In this document: in pieces, positions 37,901 to 46,108 of the stretch
Position numbering within the stretch: the first letter of the stretch is position 1
Layout of the letters: each line of letters opens with the position of its first letter
Origin: CAITZA01 sp937915285
GTDB lineage: Bacteria > Desulfobacterota > Desulfomonilia > Desulfomonilales > Desulfomonilaceae
Direction of reading: 5' to 3'
Assembly (NCBI GenBank): GCA_036821825.1
Contig: DAISIV010000011.1
Coordinates: 30,721-94,720 of the forward strand
Length of the DNA stretch: 64,000 nt
Made by a program: the position numbers and the translations under genes
Notes under the pieces: model-generated
Told to the model about the DNA's origin: nothing
What the model saw: the letters and a program-made list of their open reading frames with translations, nothing else
Databases searched by the model: none

Positions 37901-38751
37901 ACACAAGTCTCTCGCCTGACTTGCATGTCGTTGAAGGTGACCCCGGCCAAATAGGGCAGGCATTGATGAATCTATGCATTAATGCCAGCCACGCTATGCC
38001 TAAAGGCGGAACGCTTTCAATAGGAACCTCGAATGTGACTCTAAGGGAGACAGACGCCTTTGGGAGAATCGACATAAATCCCGGAGAGTATGTAAGACTA
38101 TCGGTGTCTGATACCGGGACAGGAATAGAAAAGGAACTTGTGGACAGAATCTTTGAACCGTTCTTCACCACAAAAGGAACATCAGGGACAGGCCTGGGTT
38201 TATCAATAGTTCACGGTATAATAATGGGCCATAATGGCCACATAAGCTGCGAAACTCAACCGGGCCATGGGACGACCTTCAACCTGTTTTTTCCAGTAGC
38301 CGATGAATCAGGTTCTGAGAAGTCAGATGCTTTGGAACCCGCTGAATTACGTGGTGGAGATGAAACAATTCTTTACGTGGATGATGAAGAATCAATAAGG
38401 TCCCTGTGGTCTCAAGTTCTCAGAAAGGCAGGATATACGGTGCTTACCGCCGAAAATGGCGCAGAGGCCCTTTCGATATATCGTGATCGTGGAGGAGACA
38501 TTGACCTGGTAGTGCTAGACGTAAACATGCCGGTCATGGGTGGGCGGCAATGTCTGGAAGAAATTTTACGTCTTGACCGCATCGCAAAAGTGGTAATTGC
38601 CAGCGGCTATGGAGCCGAGGCTCGAGTTAGGGAACTCCTCGAACTAGGAGCAAAGACCTATATATCAAAGCCTTTCGATTTAAAAAATGTCCTGGAAACA
38701 GTGAGAAAGGTTCTGGACGAAAAAGACATTTTGAATGTACCCGTTGGATGA
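34990..38751 (+). CDS. Large membrane hybrid histidine kinase with Cache sensor and multiple PAS domains
   Basis: A 1253-residue protein. The first membrane helix is at about residues 10-30, then an extracytoplasmic dCache-like sensor (about 35-275, GDRDFFKSA, SHPVFND, VGRSSEG, IYGFYPL). A second helix at about 280-303 is followed by a HAMP linker (about 305-355). Four PAS-type domains cover about 375-870, each ending in a D-I/M-T-x-R/K-type junction. Then come H-box GGIAHDFNNLL with His886, a HATPase domain with DTGTGIE and GTGLGLSIV, and a C-terminal receiver with Asp1177 (VVLDVNMP). It lies just upstream of the TPR-CHAT gene. The signal is unknown. Confidence 0.93.
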   Translation: MRKLIYGIRFRILLLLFVTVFPLLLMVLYNGLEERRRAIGDAEQRVYNIARDIYHWQLLPFRMIYETLASVSTDPGITSLNTVSCLSVFGNIFHNGALPFCTNAGLINSQGYLVCRFLPSDKPVYMGDRDFFKSATESRSFSAGNVVPSTNGGKHTITFSHPVFNDNSDVSGVVFATVDLSWFNNISQHPFLFENATITLIDGKGVVVGRSSEGSLWAGTSNPDNEIVRKVLEQKQGVTQAVGLDGKIKIYGFYPLWPISNIGYVYVGVDRKTVLENIDRTVLINLVWLFLANTVGIILALVFSQKYILGNLNRLVQATKSLSKGKWDTRVGLSSDQGELAILGEALDRMAEELQEREKKQILAQKEILAERNFGQIVIESLPGSFYVFGEDLRFLRWNKNLSLLTGFSDEEIANLTPIDFFSGLDRETVAQAINEVFTKGEVTTEASVTSKDGIQKPFLLTGKLVSLEGRQCVVGMGIDITERKKTENSLKLEREQLLSIFDSINQLIFVIDPKDHNLLFANRHAIEFFGKDVSGGICHEQLVGLRTPCEFCPNEKVISLKGQPYEWEHHFPKVSKHFMIIDRMITWPDGREVKFELSIDITDRKKAEESLRKNEELLSTVLQTIPLGVWIADKSGTIIQVNPAGHKIWGCEEFPGIQQQYKYKAWRRDTGKPIEREEWALYKAVKYGETTIGEMIDIETFDGHKKVVLNSAVPIRDKSGQINGAIVINQDMTDRVIKDEALRETDQMMRVLIESSPIGIALTDGSRFVFCNNALASIFGYDSPDDIAGQAIEMLIAPEVREMLVNFHRERIAGKDSPSNYESKGLRRNGKIFDMSVWASVIEHKGQRCGLIFVTDVSEARELRSQLLHAQKMEAIGNLAGGIAHDFNNLLTVTSGYSELLLLRHPEGDSDHRELLRIADASRKASELVRQLLTFSRKKEVHFRPVEINREVENIVNMLSMTIPRMIRIDTSLSPDLHVVEGDPGQIGQALMNLCINASHAMPKGGTLSIGTSNVTLRETDAFGRIDINPGEYVRLSVSDTGTGIEKELVDRIFEPFFTTKGTSGTGLGLSIVHGIIMGHNGHISCETQPGHGTTFNLFFPVADESGSEKSDALEPAELRGGDETILYVDDEESIRSLWSQVLRKAGYTVLTAENGAEALSIYRDRGGDIDLVVLDVNMPVMGGRQCLEEILRLDRIAKVVIASGYGAEARVRELLELGAKTYISKPFDLKNVLETVRKVLDEKDILNVPVG

Positions 38752-38803
38752 GTTGTAGAATTGAATCCAGTCATAAGATTCTGACCCAGCAGAGGTTTTT
38801 TCC

Positions 38804-41800
38804 ATGATGAGAAGCTATTTAAGTGCGCTTATGGCAATTTTGCTACTATTTCTGTTTTCAGTGCCAGTGTCGGCTCAGTCTGAGCAGCAGGGCATTCAGT
38901 TGTACAGCGAGGGTTTCAGAATCCAGAGTAAAGCGCAAACCAAAGCGGATATTGAAAAGGCGCTGCTAAAGTATGAGGAAGCGCTTTCTATTTTTGAGAA
39001 GACAAAATCTTCAAAAAGAATATACGCTTTGAACCAAATAGGAACCGTTTACAAGAGTCTAGCTGATTATCCCAAGGCATTGGAATATTTACATAAGGCT
39101 GTCCTAGTCAAGACAGTTGGAGATGACAAAAAAATTAGTGGGTTTGCCCTGAACAATATCGGAGCTATTTACAGGTCCATGGGGGATTATCGCAGGGCCA
39201 TTGAATACTTTGAAATGTCACTGCCCATCAAGAAAGCCACAGGAGATGCCAGGAACGAGGCTGACACACTGAATAGCATTGGAGACTGTTATCGATCCAT
39301 GGGGGATTACCTCAAAGCCAGGGAATACATCGAATCCTCGTTGAAAATGAGCCGCAAAACAAAAGATGAGAAGGGAATCGGCGAGTCCTTGGGAAATCTG
39401 GGTAATGTATATCAGGGCTTGAGCCAGTACGCAAAAGCCCTGGATTATTATGATGAGGCGCTAAAGATAGCGGTAAAACTTGGAGATATCAGAGGACAGG
39501 CGTCTTTGTTAAACAACCTGGCTTTTACCCACCATCAGTGTGGCGACTATGAAAAAGCCCTGACATTTAACAACCTCGCTTTGGATAAGGCTCGCCAGAT
39601 AGGGGAACTCAGCCTGCAGGCCGCCACGTTGAACAATATTGGGATTGTCTTCAAAGAAACCGGTAGATTCAGCCAGGCCGTAGACTATTATGAAGATTCA
39701 CTTCTTATCCAGAGAAAGATACAGAACAGGGATGGGGAAGCCAATTGCCTCGGAAACATTGGGATTGTGTTGAGAATTATGGGACAGTACAGGAAGGCCT
39801 TGGAAAAACACAGGGAATGTCTCGACATCAAAGAATCCATTGGTGATCTCAAAGGAAAAAGTTATGCGCTGAGTAACATTGCCGATGTTTATGTTTCGAC
39901 CGGCCAGTATGCCAAGGCCCTGGAAAATTGTAACCAATCCCTGGAGATCAAGATCGGTATCGGGGACGTGGATGCTCAGGGCAGCGCACTCAGACAAATC
40001 GGAGAGCTACAGGCGTTAATGGGCAGAACTGACGATGCTGTGAACTCACTGAAAAAATCCCTTGAAATCAGTCATAGCCTGCAGACACCGACCATCAGGT
40101 CCGAGACTGCCCTTGCCAACCTATATTTGGAAATGGGAAATTTAGAAATGGCCAGAAGTCTGGTCAACAAGACCAAAGATCAGTGCCTGCAGGGTAGATT
40201 GGCCCTGGCTGATTCAAATTATTCCTCTGCTGTAACATTTTACGAAAAAGCCATTTCCGAGGCAAAAAAGACAAAATCGGTTGATGACCTTTTTGTGGCT
40301 TTTACGGGCGCGGGGAGAGGACATGAATTGTTGGGTCAATTTGAGCAATCCCGTGAATTCTATCAAAGCGCCATTGAAATTACGGAAGAAATCAGGGCAG
40401 GTCTTCTTCCCTCAGAGCGTAGAAACTTCTTTGATGTAAGGATAGCAGGTTACAGGAGATCAGACCCGGCCAAGGGGTTAACACGAGTGCTGATGAAACT
40501 TAACAGGCCGGAGCAAAGCATAGAACCAGGTGAATTAACCAAGGCCAGGGGGTTCGCAGATCATCTTGCCCAATCATACGCTTCAGGCGCAACAGGAGTA
40601 CCTGAGGAAATCCTCGTGCAAGAGAGAATGGCTGTTGACTCAATTGCTGCCCTGAAGCAGGAGTTATGGAGATCTGATCCTGTCAGGCAACCCGAGAGAT
40701 ACGCTAACATAACCGAATCCGTCGAGAAAAAATCTCAAGAGCTTGCGAAGATAGTCGAAGACCTGAGGAAAAATTACCCTTTATACGCCGCCACTAAGCA
40801 TCCAAGACCCCTAAATTTAGGTGATTCAGCCCTGAAACCAGATGAATACGCTGTCCTGTTCGATGTCTCTCAGGACGGTGTAGCTGTAAGGCTGGTTCAA
40901 GGACAAAAACTGCTTAAGTCATTGTATGTTGACAGTAAACAAACTGATCTGGAAAAATTTGTGAAAAAATTCAGGGCTCCTCTCGAAAATCTCAGATTTG
41001 CGCATTTTGATCATGAGACAGGCCGAAAACTTTACGATAGTCTGCTCCGTGAAGTCATGGAGGTTGTCCCTAAAGGTTCCCCCATAATAATTGTGCCTGA
41101 TGGTCCTTTGTCGGTTTTACCTTTTGAAGCCCTTGTTACGGGTGGTTCTCCCCAGTGGCAAAAGAGCGTTCTCGGTTTTCCTACGCCTCTGGGACTGACT
41201 TACCTTGGGGATGAACATCCAATCACTTATTATCAGGCTCTAACAACAGTCACACTGGTTCGATCCTTTAGGCAAGAAGATGTTCGGGGGAAAAAGATCG
41301 CTGTAATAGCTGATCCGGTGTTTGAGATGAACGACATCCGTGCGCAGCACAAGACGCCCACGAATCTTTCGAAAGAAGATATCGAATATACTTCTAATCT
41401 GATGGCAGTTGTTGAGGAAACCAGTATGGGGAGCTTCCATTTTACAAGGCTTGAGGCTACATCAATCCTTGCAGAAAATCTTGCCAGGGTTTACTCGGAG
41501 GAATGCACTCTTATGTTAGGTTTGGATGCTAACAAGAGTGAATTTATGGACAGATTGGCTCCGAGCATCGACCGGTTCGCAAGCCTCGTTTTTGCCACTC
41601 ATGGCGCCATGAGTTCCCGCATCCCCGGCCTCATGGAACCTTTCCTCGCATTGACCATGGTCCCACCCGGAACAGATGGCTTTTTGAAAATGTCAGATAT
41701 ACTCAAGTTGAAAATGAATGCTGATATTGTAGCTCTGACTGCATGTCAAACCGCTTTGGGCGAGGACATATCCGGAGAGGGAGTAATGAGCATGGGACGG

Positions 41801-42016
41801 GCCTTTCAGTTTGCGGGGTCCAAGAGCGTTTTAATGACCTTGTGGGAGGTGGAAGAGGCGTCAGCCATTAAGCTGACAGAAAGTTTGTTGAAATACCGTA
41901 AAGACGGCAGCACAAAGCTTGAGGCTCTGCAACTGGCCAGAAATGACATACGAAAAGCCGGTTACGAACACCCTTATTTCTGGAGTGGGTTTGTTCTTGT
42001 GGGTGAAACGCAATGA
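38804..42016 (+). CDS. Exported TPR-CHAT protein (caspase-like peptidase domain)
   Basis: A 1070-residue protein with a signal peptide (hydrophobic core at residues 6-22, cleavage near VSAQS). About ten tetratricopeptide repeats of 40 residues follow (about 45-450; recurring LNNIG.IY...G.Y..ALEY....L.I). After a helical linker comes a C-terminal CHAT domain (about 760-1068). The caspase-like dyad is visible: His933 in FATHGAM and Cys981 in ALTACQTALGE. CHAT domains are clan CD-type peptidases in separases and in bacterial effectors. Export to the periplasm or surface sets this protein apart from cytosolic defence-type TPR-CHAT proteins. It begins 52 bases after the hybrid kinase gene, suggesting a shared transcript. 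Confidence 0.9.
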   Translation: MMRSYLSALMAILLLFLFSVPVSAQSEQQGIQLYSEGFRIQSKAQTKADIEKALLKYEEALSIFEKTKSSKRIYALNQIGTVYKSLADYPKALEYLHKAVLVKTVGDDKKISGFALNNIGAIYRSMGDYRRAIEYFEMSLPIKKATGDARNEADTLNSIGDCYRSMGDYLKAREYIESSLKMSRKTKDEKGIGESLGNLGNVYQGLSQYAKALDYYDEALKIAVKLGDIRGQASLLNNLAFTHHQCGDYEKALTFNNLALDKARQIGELSLQAATLNNIGIVFKETGRFSQAVDYYEDSLLIQRKIQNRDGEANCLGNIGIVLRIMGQYRKALEKHRECLDIKESIGDLKGKSYALSNIADVYVSTGQYAKALENCNQSLEIKIGIGDVDAQGSALRQIGELQALMGRTDDAVNSLKKSLEISHSLQTPTIRSETALANLYLEMGNLEMARSLVNKTKDQCLQGRLALADSNYSSAVTFYEKAISEAKKTKSVDDLFVAFTGAGRGHELLGQFEQSREFYQSAIEITEEIRAGLLPSERRNFFDVRIAGYRRSDPAKGLTRVLMKLNRPEQSIEPGELTKARGFADHLAQSYASGATGVPEEILVQERMAVDSIAALKQELWRSDPVRQPERYANITESVEKKSQELAKIVEDLRKNYPLYAATKHPRPLNLGDSALKPDEYAVLFDVSQDGVAVRLVQGQKLLKSLYVDSKQTDLEKFVKKFRAPLENLRFAHFDHETGRKLYDSLLREVMEVVPKGSPIIIVPDGPLSVLPFEALVTGGSPQWQKSVLGFPTPLGLTYLGDEHPITYYQALTTVTLVRSFRQEDVRGKKIAVIADPVFEMNDIRAQHKTPTNLSKEDIEYTSNLMAVVEETSMGSFHFTRLEATSILAENLARVYSEECTLMLGLDANKSEFMDRLAPSIDRFASLVFATHGAMSSRIPGLMEPFLALTMVPPGTDGFLKMSDILKLKMNADIVALTACQTALGEDISGEGVMSMGRAFQFAGSKSVLMTLWEVEEASAIKLTESLLKYRKDGSTKLEALQLARNDIRKAGYEHPYFWSGFVLVGETQ

Positions 42017-42090
42017 AAGATAAGGTCCTTACATATTGTTAATTGCCAAATGATCCTGGTGGGGATAACCGTTGATTCAGGGAGAGAAAA

Positions 42091-42915
42091 TTGTCTCACG
42101 AATGCAATCTACCAATGGACGGTGAAGGAAAATTATACCACATAGACTGCGCCACAGGCGATATAGCGCCATACATACTGGCCTGCGCAAATCCAGAACG
42201 CAGCCACGTTATGGCGGAGTTTCTAGATAGTAGGGAACTCAAGGGGAAAAACCGTGAGTATGTGGTCTACACAGGCTTCTATAGGAAAATTCCTGTTTCA
42301 ATAATGGGAACAGGAATTGGCGGACCTGCTACAGCCATTGCAGTTGTGGAGGCGGCGCAATGTCAACACAATGCAACATTCATAAGAGTTGGCACATCTG
42401 GAGCCATTCAGCCCCAGATTGCTCCAGGAGATTTGATCATTACGGACAAATGCCTGAGAGAGGAGAACACAAGCCATTACTATGCCGACCCCTTAATTGA
42501 AGTCCGATCCAACCCCGACGTTATGGAAGCCCTTAAACGTGCTGCTCAAGAGCTTGGCTTTTCCCACCACATCGGCGCCACATGCACAACATCTGATTTT
42601 TATGCCGGTCAGGCACGCCAGATTGATGGATTTCCAGTTCGTGACCCAGAAAAAATTGAAAGACTCAGGGCGCTCGGAGTGCTTAACTTTGAAATGGAGA
42701 TGTCCGTGTTCCTTACCTTGGCCGCAGTTTCCACCTACAGACTTAGGGCAGGCGGCTTGACAGTAGCCTTCTGCAATCGAATCGATGGCTCCTGGTGCGA
42801 TTTGGAAGAGTTTGAAGCTAGAGCAATCAAGACCGCTTTTAGAGCAGTGGAAATACTTTTCAGCATGGACTGCCACAACGAAAGTCAGAAGCTAGCTGGG
42901 GATAGAAGGTCATAA
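42091..42915 (+). CDS. Nucleoside phosphorylase (uridine phosphorylase/PNP family)
   Basis: A 274-residue protein of the PNP/UDP family. Motifs are MGTGIGGPATAIAVVEA (phosphate loop region), RVGTSGAIQPQIAPGDLII near residue 110 and the purine/pyrimidine-side FEMEMSVFLTLA near 200. It cleaves a nucleoside with phosphate to base and ribose-1-phosphate. Close resemblance to uridine phosphorylase is likely but not proven. The start is TTG at 42091, with GGGAGAG at 42080-42086. It follows the CHAT gene on the same strand after 74 bases. Confidence 0.88.
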   Translation: MSHECNLPMDGEGKLYHIDCATGDIAPYILACANPERSHVMAEFLDSRELKGKNREYVVYTGFYRKIPVSIMGTGIGGPATAIAVVEAAQCQHNATFIRVGTSGAIQPQIAPGDLIITDKCLREENTSHYYADPLIEVRSNPDVMEALKRAAQELGFSHHIGATCTTSDFYAGQARQIDGFPVRDPEKIERLRALGVLNFEMEMSVFLTLAAVSTYRLRAGGLTVAFCNRIDGSWCDLEEFEARAIKTAFRAVEILFSMDCHNESQKLAGDRRS

Positions 42916-43657
42916 AGAATTTATTTTAATGGGTTTAAACCCAATTGCAGGCAGTTTTTGACGGTAAAGGGTTTTAGCAAGAAGTCAGAGAGATTGATCG
43001 AAGCATCGGGCAAATCTGGTAGATTTTTTTCTCATACGAACTGGACTGGTAGTTTTATTCCGGTTGCTCCAGGAAAGTCAGCGCCCGATGCCAATGAAAA
43101 TGTTGAAGAATATCTATCGCTGAGGTTACATCGTCATTTGGTGTACGGAGCCATGTGGCCCTCATAGGATAAGAAATATTTCACCAATAGCTTACTTACC
43201 GGCAAAAAAATGTTGCAAACCTGTTCAAGAAAGTATTATAAAACATCCAGTCAGCTTTGGTAAGCTAGAAAAGGCTTTTCACACCCGATCTGCTGACTCC
43301 AAAAATTTTACCTAAATATCCATGTTCGTAAAGACATAGTTTTTAGGGGGGAATCACAAAAATGAACAATCATGATTTTGCAGGTCTATGCGTTCTTTTC
43401 TTGAATCGTCTGCTGAAACACCCCCACCCATTTGGAATGCAACCGAGTATTGGCCAGACCGGAGAATCTGATACTTCAGGCGTCTCATTTCCTGACAAAC
43501 TGGTCCAAATTCTGAACGAATTTAAAAGACAGTATTTTCCAGGGCAAATTTTAGGCCTTAACCTATAGTTGGCCTTTTAACAATAGACTTATCTATAAAC
43601 CTACTGACAATTAACTAGTTAAACCAAATAGTTATACTAAACTGTTGGGGCGCAGCT
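42916..43657. other. Intergenic region, 742 bases, before the polysaccharide locus
   Basis: It contains a perfect 14-base palindrome TGGGTTTAAACCCA at 42930-42943, a low-confidence small ORF at 43362-43568, and AT-rich sequence toward the right end. That end includes TTGGCC (43569) and CTATAA (43593) with an 18-base spacer, a possible promoter for the locus. No tRNA, IS end or repeat array is seen. Confidence 0.5.
43362..43568 (+). CDS. Possible small protein, unrecognised
   Basis: A 68-codon ORF starting MNNHDFAGLCVLFLNRLLKH. A G-rich stretch GGGGGGA at 43346-43352 could act as ribosome site nine bases before the ATG. The N-terminal 20 residues are weakly amphipathic; there are no motifs. 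It is the only ORF in the 742-base gap with a plausible ribosome site, but it may be chance. Confidence 0.25.
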   Translation: MNNHDFAGLCVLFLNRLLKHPHPFGMQPSIGQTGESDTSGVSFPDKLVQILNEFKRQYFPGQILGLNL

Positions 43658-45055
43658 TTGTCCCTTCGATCCCTGGCCCCAGGCATTCGGGGTGCTACCC
43701 TTGTGGATTTTTTGCATGCCCGATATTTGGGGCTTCAGCTAAATCTCTCTGATCTACTTCACATGAACATAAAAAATCTTGCCAGGCGTATACCGGAGTC
43801 AATCCTGTTTCCTTTGACTGCTTACATTCAGACCCGAAGGGTGAACCGTGCAGTCCATATGCTAACTGAAGTCGGAAAACCCGACTTAGGAATCGTTCAA
43901 GACCAAAACAGATTTGGAGTCAATGTCCTGGGATTTATTTCACGCAGTTTTGGGCTAGGGGAAGCTGTGCGTTCCACCATCAGAGGACTCAACGCAGCCA
44001 GGATACCGGTAAACACTGTGGACATTAGAATAGACGGCCAGCGCAAAGCCACTACTTGGACTGGCAGATTGAACGTTTCAGAATGCCATCCAGTCAGTCT
44101 TTACCATTTCAATCCCGATGTCATAAACAATTTGGGACTGGAAATTGTGAGTTCGATTTATCGGTCGTCAACTTACAACATCGCCTTTTGGTTTTGGGAG
44201 ACCCAAGTTCTGCCGAAACACTGGCTGAAGGCTTCGGAATTATTCGATGAGATATGGGTGGCTTCCTCTTTTTGCAAATCTGTCATGGAAAAACATTTGG
44301 GTAAACCGGTTTTCAGGATTCCCTTGAACGTCGATACCAATCCAACGCTGCGTTCCGAGAGAGGCTCTATGATCAAGGCATTAAGGGACAAATACGTTTT
44401 CCTGACAATGCTGGATTTCAACAGCAGGGCAGAGCGAAAAAACCCCGGTGGAGTTTTGGATGCATTTGAAAAAGCCTTTAAGACTGGTCAAAATGATGTC
44501 TGCCTGATCATAAAAATAATGAACTCAGTGGCCGGTGGAAGCGAACTGCGCTCTCTGTTAAAGAAAGCCAGCAAGGATCCCAGAATCATTTTGATAGATG
44601 GGGTTATTTCAAGAACTGATTTGATAAATCTTATGCGGGAATCTGACTGTCTAGTGAGTCTACACCGTGCAGAAGGATTCGGACTACCTATCGCCGAGGC
44701 CATGTCCTTGGGAATACCCGTGATTGCCACTGGATGGTCGTCCAACATGGATTTCATGGATAGTCAGAATTCGTTTCCCGTTCCATACAGGTTGAAGAGA
44801 TTGTCGAAAAACGCTCGACCGTATCCCAAGGGAACCCTTTGGGCGGAACCGGACACTGATTACGCCGCCAGAATCATGCGCACCCTGGCGAAATATCCTG
44901 AAATTGGCAGAATCAGAGGTAGACGGGGGCAGAAGACCATTCTCGGAAAGTTTAACGCCAGGTCAACGGGAAAGGCTATTTCGGAACGTCTTACAGCCAT
45001 ATATTCAGATCTTTCCCGGATTAATGTTCGAGTAAAAGGTGTTCAGTCTCCATGA
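43658..45055 (+). CDS. Glycosyltransferase, GT-B fold (family 4-like)
   Basis: Up to 465 residues. The C-terminal half has the GT-B retaining signature HRAEGFGLPIAEAMSLGIPVIAT (about residues 335-357), with the two glutamates of the EX7E motif. The N-terminal half includes GVNVLGFISRSFGLGEAVRS and FWFWETQVLPKHW, a pattern seen in family 4 enzymes of O-antigen clusters. It probably adds one sugar to a lipid-linked glycan on the cytoplasmic face. The start is uncertain: TTG 43658 with GGGG upstream, or ATG 43763. It is the first gene of the polysaccharide locus. Confidence 0.85.
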   Translation: MSLRSLAPGIRGATLVDFLHARYLGLQLNLSDLLHMNIKNLARRIPESILFPLTAYIQTRRVNRAVHMLTEVGKPDLGIVQDQNRFGVNVLGFISRSFGLGEAVRSTIRGLNAARIPVNTVDIRIDGQRKATTWTGRLNVSECHPVSLYHFNPDVINNLGLEIVSSIYRSSTYNIAFWFWETQVLPKHWLKASELFDEIWVASSFCKSVMEKHLGKPVFRIPLNVDTNPTLRSERGSMIKALRDKYVFLTMLDFNSRAERKNPGGVLDAFEKAFKTGQNDVCLIIKIMNSVAGGSELRSLLKKASKDPRIILIDGVISRTDLINLMRESDCLVSLHRAEGFGLPIAEAMSLGIPVIATGWSSNMDFMDSQNSFPVPYRLKRLSKNARPYPKGTLWAEPDTDYAARIMRTLAKYPEIGRIRGRRGQKTILGKFNARSTGKAISERLTAIYSDLSRINVRVKGVQSP

Positions 45056-45082
45056 GCATCTTTGGACCTAATTGTTTTGGTG

Positions 45083-46057
45083 ATGAATTCCAACCACAAG
45101 TCTAATGCCGTGATACTTGGAATTGGTGGACAGGATGGGTATTTCCTGTCTCACCTATTGTCCCGTAAGGGTTACAAAATTCTGGGGTGCCTTCTCGACA
45201 CTGACCTCGATTCGCCGACCATCAAATACTTGCCAACGCAAGACCTTGAACTTATCCAGTCGAGCGTTTCCAACTCGTCACTCCTTCGGGAAATCATCAG
45301 AAAAAACAGACCGGAATTCATTTTCAATCTCGCAGGAAACAGCTTTGTGCCTCACTCATGGAAGACACCGGCGGATTCAGAACTGATCAATGGATACGCA
45401 GTTGGAGAACTGCTGCAGACCCTTATTGAAGAAAGCCCGTCTTCCCGTTTTTTTCAGGCATGCAGCAGCGAAATGTTCGGACATCATCCACACGAGTCCC
45501 CACAGAACGAATGGACAAGATTTCACCCAGACAACCCTTATGGGTCCTCAAAAGTATTCGCATTTCATTTGACCAGAAATTACCGGGAAAACTATGGCAT
45601 TCATGCCTGTTCAGGAATTCTTTACAACCATGAAAGCGAATGGCGTCCGGAAAATTACGTGACAAGGAAAATAACCCGTGCAGCGGCAGCCTTAAGTCTG
45701 GGGAAGCAATTGATTTTGGATCTGGGTGATCTCAATGGTGTCCGTGACTGGAGTTACGCAGGGGACATAGTTGAAGCGATCTGGCTGATGATGATCTCTG
45801 AAAAACCGTCTGACTATGTCTTGTCCTCAGGCAAATTGCACTCAGTCCGGGATATTCTGACCATAGCATTCTCCCACGTTGGGCTTGAGTGGCAGGACTG
45901 GGTCAAGGTTAATGATTCACTGAAGCGCTCCCCAGAGGGATTGCCACTTTGCGGAGATTCAAGTAGGGCCCGAGAGGAACTCGGGTGGAGTCCCAGGACG
46001 GATTTTGAGACCACGATAAAAATGATGGTGGACAAGGATATTGAACGTCTAAAGTGA
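45083..46057 (+). CDS. GDP-mannose 4,6-dehydratase-like nucleotide-sugar dehydratase/epimerase
   Basis: About 324 residues of the extended short-chain dehydrogenase family. The NAD(P)-binding loop is the GMD-type ILGIGGQDGYFLS (near residue 11). The catalytic region has SSEMFG (Ser/Glu) and the YGSSK Tyr-Lys pair. ILYNHESEWRPENYVTRKIT closely matches the GMD substrate loop. It probably makes GDP-4-keto-6-deoxymannose, the precursor of rhamnose, fucose or perosamine, although the changed substrate loop could mean a related sugar. ATG 45083 is preferred over TTG 45062. It lies 27 bases after the first glycosyltransferase. Confidence 0.85.
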   Translation: MNSNHKSNAVILGIGGQDGYFLSHLLSRKGYKILGCLLDTDLDSPTIKYLPTQDLELIQSSVSNSSLLREIIRKNRPEFIFNLAGNSFVPHSWKTPADSELINGYAVGELLQTLIEESPSSRFFQACSSEMFGHHPHESPQNEWTRFHPDNPYGSSKVFAFHLTRNYRENYGIHACSGILYNHESEWRPENYVTRKITRAAAALSLGKQLILDLGDLNGVRDWSYAGDIVEAIWLMMISEKPSDYVLSSGKLHSVRDILTIAFSHVGLEWQDWVKVNDSLKRSPEGLPLCGDSSRAREELGWSPRTDFETTIKMMVDKDIERLK

Positions 46058-46108
46058 AGCTCACCCTCAGCAAGCGCCCGTCCAATTACACATGAAGAAA
46101 GCCGTTTC

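Noticed and set aside
38900..40160. Tandem DNA repeat or CRISPR-like array
   Set aside because: The periodicity of about 120 bases reflects diverged TPR units of the CHAT protein; units differ in DNA sequence and there are no spacers.
42958..43167. 69-codon ORF with TTG start after the phosphorylase gene
   Set aside because: No ribosome site, no signal or motif, and a start inside AT-rich intergenic sequence.
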